This document shows, one piece after another, positions 4,761 through 8,216 of a DNA stretch of 8,216 bases. Under the pieces are notes generated by a model, which saw only the letters and a program-made list of their open reading frames with translations, was not told the DNA's origin and searched no databases. This DNA comes from Vicinamibacteria bacterium (GTDB lineage Bacteria > Acidobacteriota > Vicinamibacteria > Fen-336 > JAGNNV01), in contig JAENWE010000151.1 in assembly GCA_016650185.1 (NCBI GenBank), positions 1-8,216 of the forward strand. Direction: 5' to 3'. A program made the translations under genes and the position numbers. The stretch's first letter is position 1. Each line of letters begins with the position of its first letter.

Positions 4761-6358
4761 CGCGGCCGGCCCTTTCGTTCGGAGGAGGAGGGAATCCGCA
4801 TCTCCTCGCGGTACTTCGCCACCGTGCGGCGAGCGATGGTGGTGCCCTGATACGAGAGGATCTGGCCGATCTGGGCGTCGGAGAGGGGCTTGCCCGGGGT
4901 CTCGGCGTCAATGAGATTGCGGATCTTCTCCTTGATGGCCACCGAACTGACCGCTTCCCCCGAATCTCCCTTGAGGCCCGAATGGAAGAAGTACTTGAGG
5001 GGTAGGACGCCCTGGGGCGTATGGGCGTGCTTGTTCTGCACAATGCGGGAGACCGTCGACTCATGCATGGAGATGTCGTCGGCCACGTCCCTCAGGACCA
5101 TGGGCTTCAAGGCAGAGACTCCCGATTCGAAGAAGGCTTCCTGACGCTTCAGAATCGAGTCCGCCACCTTGTACAGGGTTCTCTGCCGCTGGTCCACGCT
5201 CTTGATCAGGAACAGGGCGCTCCGCATCTTGTCGCGCACGTATGTCTTGGCCTCGTCGTCAGCGGTGGAGCCCGCAGAGAGGAACTTCCGATAGCTCGAC
5301 GAAATGCGCAGGCGCGGGAGGGAGTCGTCGTTCAGCTCGACCACGAACACTCCGTCCTTCTTGTAGATCATGACGTCCGGCACCACGTAGGAGGGAGGCT
5401 TGGCGGACAAGGTGCTGCCGGGGCGGGGATCCAGGCTCTCGATCAGGTCGAGCCAGTCCAGCACGTCAACCTCCGGCTTTTGGAGCGCGCGCACCAGGCC
5501 CGCCACGTCGCGCATCTCCAGCGCCCGCATGTGGGACTCCACGATGGTCACCGCGGGGGTGTCGCCGAAGCCGAAAAAGCGAAGCTGAATGAGAAGGCAC
5601 TCGCGAAGATCTCGAGCTCCTACCCCGGCCGGGTCAAAGGTCTGCACGAGGTCGAGCCCGCGCTCGGCATCGGCTCGGCAGGCTTCGGGATCAAGGCCCA
5701 TGGCCGCGCAGACCTCGTCGAGGGTGGTCGGGACAATGCGCCCACAGGAGGTGTGATCGTTCAGCTCGCAGGCCGGATCGTGGGTCCGCAGGTACCCGTC
5801 ATCGTCCAGGTTCTGGATGATGCCTTCCCCGATGTCACGCACCCGGCCGGGCGCGGCGTCGTGCCGGAGCTGGGCCAGAAGATGGTCTCGTAGATCGATG
5901 GTGGTCGAAAGCCGGTTCTCGATCGAGTATTCGGAGTCGGGATCGCTTTGCGCCATATTGCGCACGCCCGTCTCGTCCATTACGTTCTCAAAGAGCTTGT
6001 CGATGTCGCTGTCCTGGAGTCCGGTCTGTTCCTTGGGCGAAAGATCGACCGGGGACTCAAGCCCCGCCTCAAGAGCGGGGGCCTCACCCGCCGTCCCTTC
6101 GGTGAGCTCCGCATCGAACTCGGCCTCGGCGCCGGCGGAGCCATCGCTCCCATCTCCATCGGTCTCCGGAGTAGGCCCGGTGGGCTCATCTTCGGGGATC
6201 TCCTCCAGCATCGGATTCTCCACCATCTCCTGGTTGATGACGTCGGCCAGTTCGAGGGTGGTGAGAGGCAGGAGCTTGATCGCCTGCTGCATGGCCGGGG
6301 TCAGAACCAGCCGCTGGGACATCTTGTGCGACAGAGACAGCCGCTGCTGAAGCGCCAT
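4757..6358 (-). CDS. rpoN: RNA polymerase sigma-54 factor
   Basis: Sigma-54 directs RNA polymerase to -24/-12 promoters that need an AAA+ enhancer-binding protein. The 533 residues show Region I at the N-terminus (Gln-rich, LTPAMQQAIKLL at 19-30, then NQEMVENPMLEE), a long acidic Region II (about 52-125), the core-binding domain with VQTFDPAGVGARDLREC (238-254), a helix-turn-helix around MHESTVSRIVQNKHA (431-445), and an intact RpoN box ARRTVAKYRE (509-518). Length is somewhat above the usual 470-500 because of Region II and a Cys/His-rich insertion at about 191-227. The ATG start has a GAGG ribosome site seven bases upstream and begins two bases after the lptB stop. lptB-rpoN adjacency is widespread in proteobacteria. 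The 3' end overlaps hprK as ATGA, with no hpf or ptsN gene between, which differs from the common order. Confidence 0.97.
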   Translation of the reverse strand: MALQQRLSLSHKMSQRLVLTPAMQQAIKLLPLTTLELADVINQEMVENPMLEEIPEDEPTGPTPETDGDGSDGSAGAEAEFDAELTEGTAGEAPALEAGLESPVDLSPKEQTGLQDSDIDKLFENVMDETGVRNMAQSDPDSEYSIENRLSTTIDLRDHLLAQLRHDAAPGRVRDIGEGIIQNLDDDGYLRTHDPACELNDHTSCGRIVPTTLDEVCAAMGLDPEACRADAERGLDLVQTFDPAGVGARDLRECLLIQLRFFGFGDTPAVTIVESHMRALEMRDVAGLVRALQKPEVDVLDWLDLIESLDPRPGSTLSAKPPSYVVPDVMIYKKDGVFVVELNDDSLPRLRISSSYRKFLSAGSTADDEAKTYVRDKMRSALFLIKSVDQRQRTLYKVADSILKRQEAFFESGVSALKPMVLRDVADDISMHESTVSRIVQNKHAHTPQGVLPLKYFFHSGLKGDSGEAVSSVAIKEKIRNLIDAETPGKPLSDAQIGQILSYQGTTIARRTVAKYREEMRIPSSSERKGRPR

Positions 6359-6360
6359 GG

Positions 6361-7122
6361 CTAAGCCTCAGCCTCGGGCAGCATCAAGTCGAAGTCATCG
6401 CCGAGGTACACGCGACGGACCTCGGGGTCGGTGGCGAGCGCTCTGGGCGTGCCCGCGCGGAAGACCTCACCCTCGCGAATGATGTAAGCCCGGTCGGTGA
6501 TTCGCAGGGTTTCACGGACGTTGTGGTCGGTGATGAGGATGCCGAGTCCTCGTTTCTTCAAGTAGGCGATGATTCTCTGGATGTCGGCCACCGCGATCGG
6601 GTCGATACCGGCGAACGGTTCATCGAGAAGAATGAACAGAGGCGAGGCGGCGAGGGCGCGGCAAATCTCCAGGCGACGTCTCTCGCCCCCGGAAAGAGTG
6701 TCCGCCCTCTGCTGGGACAGGGCCGAAATGCCGAGCTCTCCAAGGAGTTCGGCCGCCCGGGTCTTCTGCTCGCGCAGCGTGTAACCCAGCGTTTCAAGCA
6801 CCGCGAGCACATTCTCCTCGGTGGTCAGTTTCCGGTAGACGCTCGTCTCCTGCGGGAGGTATCCGATCCCAGCCCGCGCCCTCAGGTACATCGGCAGAGA
6901 GGTGATGTCATCTCCACCCAGAAACACGGAACCGGAGCGAGGCTTCGTCAACCCCACGACCATATAGAACGTCGTGGTCTTGCCCGCGCCGTTCGGACCC
7001 AACAGTCCCACCACCTCGCCGGTGGAGATCTGGATGTCCACATCCTTCACCACCACACGGGCGCCGTAGGCCTTGGTGAGGCCTTCGCCGCGGAGCGTGA
7101 TCTGGGGCCCTTGTGCGCTCAA
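6361..7122 (-). CDS. lptB: LptB, LPS export ABC transporter ATP-binding subunit
   Basis: LptB hydrolyses ATP at the cytoplasmic face of the LptB2FG complex to extract LPS from the inner membrane. The 253-residue product has all ABC ATPase motifs in order: Walker A GPNGAGKT (42-49), Q-loop Gln91 in LPQETSVY, signature LSGGE (143-147), Walker B FILLDEP (163-169) and the switch His200 in LITDHNV. The Q-loop text and the RGLGILITDHNVRETL stretch are LptB hallmarks and separate it from the branched-chain amino-acid ATPases. The start is TTG at 7122, which overlaps the upstream stop as TTGA. No ATG or GTG lies between it and the domain, and the resulting N-terminus matches family length. A weak purine run (AAAGAAAG) sits upstream, so translation is probably coupled. 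The stop is TAG, two bases before rpoN. LptF and LptG are not in the window. Confidence 0.95.
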   Translation of the reverse strand: MSAQGPQITLRGEGLTKAYGARVVVKDVDIQISTGEVVGLLGPNGAGKTTTFYMVVGLTKPRSGSVFLGGDDITSLPMYLRARAGIGYLPQETSVYRKLTTEENVLAVLETLGYTLREQKTRAAELLGELGISALSQQRADTLSGGERRRLEICRALAASPLFILLDEPFAGIDPIAVADIQRIIAYLKKRGLGILITDHNVRETLRITDRAYIIREGEVFRAGTPRALATDPEVRRVYLGDDFDLMLPEAEA

Positions 7123-8216
7123 GGTTGCTTGATCTTTCTTTGCAGCACGGTTTCGGTGCGCCCTTCTTCTCCCACCACTTCGACCTGATCCCCGGACGTG
7201 AAAAACGTCACGGACCTGCCTTGAACCCTTCGTCCCTGGTCTTCCAGTTTGACCGGGGTTCCCTCAATCTCCACCCGACCGTCCGCGGGGGTGTAGCGCA
7301 TATGCGTCCCCTCGGCGGTTCGATCCTTGGACTTGAGAGTCACCAGTCCGCCCTGCGCCTCCAGGGTGCGAATGGCGAACGCTCCCGGAGGAGCGAGGCC
7401 CACCTGGATCTGTGGCGCCCTGGTTTCGAAGTCCTGCTGGCGCACCGACGCGGCCCCATTGAACGAGAAGGTGCGGTCCTGGGGTGTATAGGTCATCTTG
7501 TCCGCCCGGGCCGCGAGCCCCGCACCGGCGGCCCCGCCCGCTACAAGAACCTCGACGTCGGTTTCGGCGGTTATCCTCGGGCCCACGGGCGTTTCCAGCG
7601 TCTCAATGTTGAGAGCGCGCAGTTCGTCCGCGCCCGCCCGGAAGACCACACGGTTCAGATACTGCGTGAGTTTCTTCGGCGCGTCGTAAATCACCTGCCG
7701 GCTGGTGGCCAGAAGGTCAGAACCTGCCTCGCCAAAGGGCGCCCCCGGGAGACCGCCTTTCTGGGTATGCCTCACCCCTCCGAGGGCTCTGAAGGAGCCG
7801 GTCAAAGTGTCGATCTCGATGGAGGAGGAAAGCAGCGACATTTTGGCCAGAGAGTCATCGAAGGTGATACCCCCGGACACCACCATCCGGCCGGTCTTCT
7901 CCGCGAACTCGGCCTTGCTTCCCTTGCCCACCTGGTTCTTCCTTTCGAAAACGACGTTCTCGCTGAAGGTAATCGTCTCCGCCTCTCCCGTTTCGGGAAC
8001 CAGTTTGGCGAAGAAGTAAGTGGCGGAGATCGACCTCGGGTCACCCCCGCCCCGGACCATCGGAACAAACCGGACGCTGGTGTTGAAGTTGCCCTGGTAT
8101 TCCTTCAGTTTCCCGGCGGGTCCGAACTTGAAGATGAGCGCATCGGCCCGGATCTCACGACGCTCGCGCAGATCCTTGGGTCCAGGATCCACAATCATGA
8201 CCGCCTCCGGCCCCGC
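7119..8216 (-). CDS. lptA: OstA/LptA-type LPS transport periplasmic protein, N-terminus cut by window edge
   Basis: The reading frame is open to the window edge: six sense codons precede the first ATG (8198), so the true start is probably outside and at least 365 residues are seen. The visible part is built of repeated beta-rich units of the OstA type, with an Ala-Asp/Ser-X-X-hydrophobic-Tyr/Phe step followed by a Gly-rich strand. Examples begin at RADALIFKF, SATYFFAKL, ATSRQVIYD, ARADKMTYT and GTHMRYTPAD. This pattern is typical of LptA, LptC and the LptD N-terminal domain, which form the beta-jellyroll bridge carrying LPS across the periplasm. It is much longer than enterobacterial LptA (about 185 residues), so it is a multi-repeat protein and may be fused to an LptC part lying outside the window. 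No signal peptide can be assessed. It overlaps lptB by four bases, which supports the Lpt assignment. The family call is fairly firm; the exact name (lptA or an lptC-lptA fusion) is inference. Confidence 0.8.
   Translation of the reverse strand, partial: AGPEAVMIVDPGPKDLRERREIRADALIFKFGPAGKLKEYQGNFNTSVRFVPMVRGGGDPRSISATYFFAKLVPETGEAETITFSENVVFERKNQVGKGSKAEFAEKTGRMVVSGGITFDDSLAKMSLLSSSIEIDTLTGSFRALGGVRHTQKGGLPGAPFGEAGSDLLATSRQVIYDAPKKLTQYLNRVVFRAGADELRALNIETLETPVGPRITAETDVEVLVAGGAAGAGLAARADKMTYTPQDRTFSFNGAASVRQQDFETRAPQIQVGLAPPGAFAIRTLEAQGGLVTLKSKDRTAEGTHMRYTPADGRVEIEGTPVKLEDQGRRVQGRSVTFFTSGDQVEVVGEEGRTETVLQRKIKQP

Noticed and set aside
3870..4850. Plus-strand open frame opposite hprK and the rpoN end (326 codons)
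   Set aside because: Antisense shadow of two strongly supported genes; no family motif.
6061..6082. GC-rich inverted repeat (GCCCCGC with GCGGGGGC) inside rpoN
   Set aside because: It falls in the codons of the low-complexity acidic Region II, where Glu/Ala/Gly codons readily produce such pairs; an extra G breaks perfect symmetry and no regulatory role is suggested.
1..8216. CRISPR array, tRNA/rRNA genes, insertion sequence or phage genes
   Set aside because: No regularly spaced direct repeats, tRNA-like folds, transposase motifs or phage genes were seen; the window is almost fully occupied by one housekeeping/regulatory operon.

Overview
This is a GC-rich window in which every supportable gene lies on the minus strand, so transcription runs from position 8216 towards position 1. 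The Lpt lipopolysaccharide-export genes show a diderm (Gram-negative) bacterium. The order lptA-like, lptB, rpoN, hprK, rapZ, mannose-type EIIA, HPr, EI is of the kind I associate with former Deltaproteobacteria, Acidobacteriota and related phyla. That placement is inference from gene order and protein style; no rRNA or other taxonomic marker is present.

Layout in the direction of transcription: (1) 8216-7119, C-terminal part of an OstA/LptA-type periplasmic LPS transport protein, cut by the window edge. (2) 7122-6361, lptB, the LPS-export ATPase. (3) 6358-4757, rpoN, sigma-54. (4) 4760-3801, hprK, HPr kinase/phosphorylase. (5) 3804-2917, rapZ, RNase adapter-type P-loop protein. (6) 2920-2522, a mannose-family EIIA. 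(7) 2525-2250, HPr. (8) 2253-562, ptsI (EI). (9) 565-494, a possible 23-codon mini-ORF. (10) 497-123, a small cupin related to the phosphomannose isomerase C-terminal domain. (11) 122-1, a non-coding tail holding an imperfect palindrome that resembles a dispersed intergenic repeat.

The genes are packed as one operon. Nearly every junction is a 4-base stop/start overlap (ATGA, GTGA or TTGA); the one exception among the main genes is a 2-base gap between lptB and rpoN. Four genes start with GTG or TTG. Translational coupling is therefore the likely way the whole cluster is kept in step.

Functionally, EI, HPr and EIIA-Man form a phosphorelay from PEP with no sugar-transporting EIIB or EIIC in the window. 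HPr has both His15 and Ser46, and an apparently intact HprK is encoded nearby. This suggests a regulatory PTS that reports PEP/energy state rather than a sugar importer. Its neighbours are sigma-54, RapZ (amino-sugar control in enterobacteria) and the LPS exporter, so a link between carbon/nitrogen state and envelope synthesis is a reasonable inference. The window is mostly a recognisable conserved cluster. The less ordinary points are the bridging mini-ORF, the edge palindrome, the direct rpoN-hprK junction without hpf or ptsN, a Cys/His-rich insertion in RpoN, and a motif-divergent EI.
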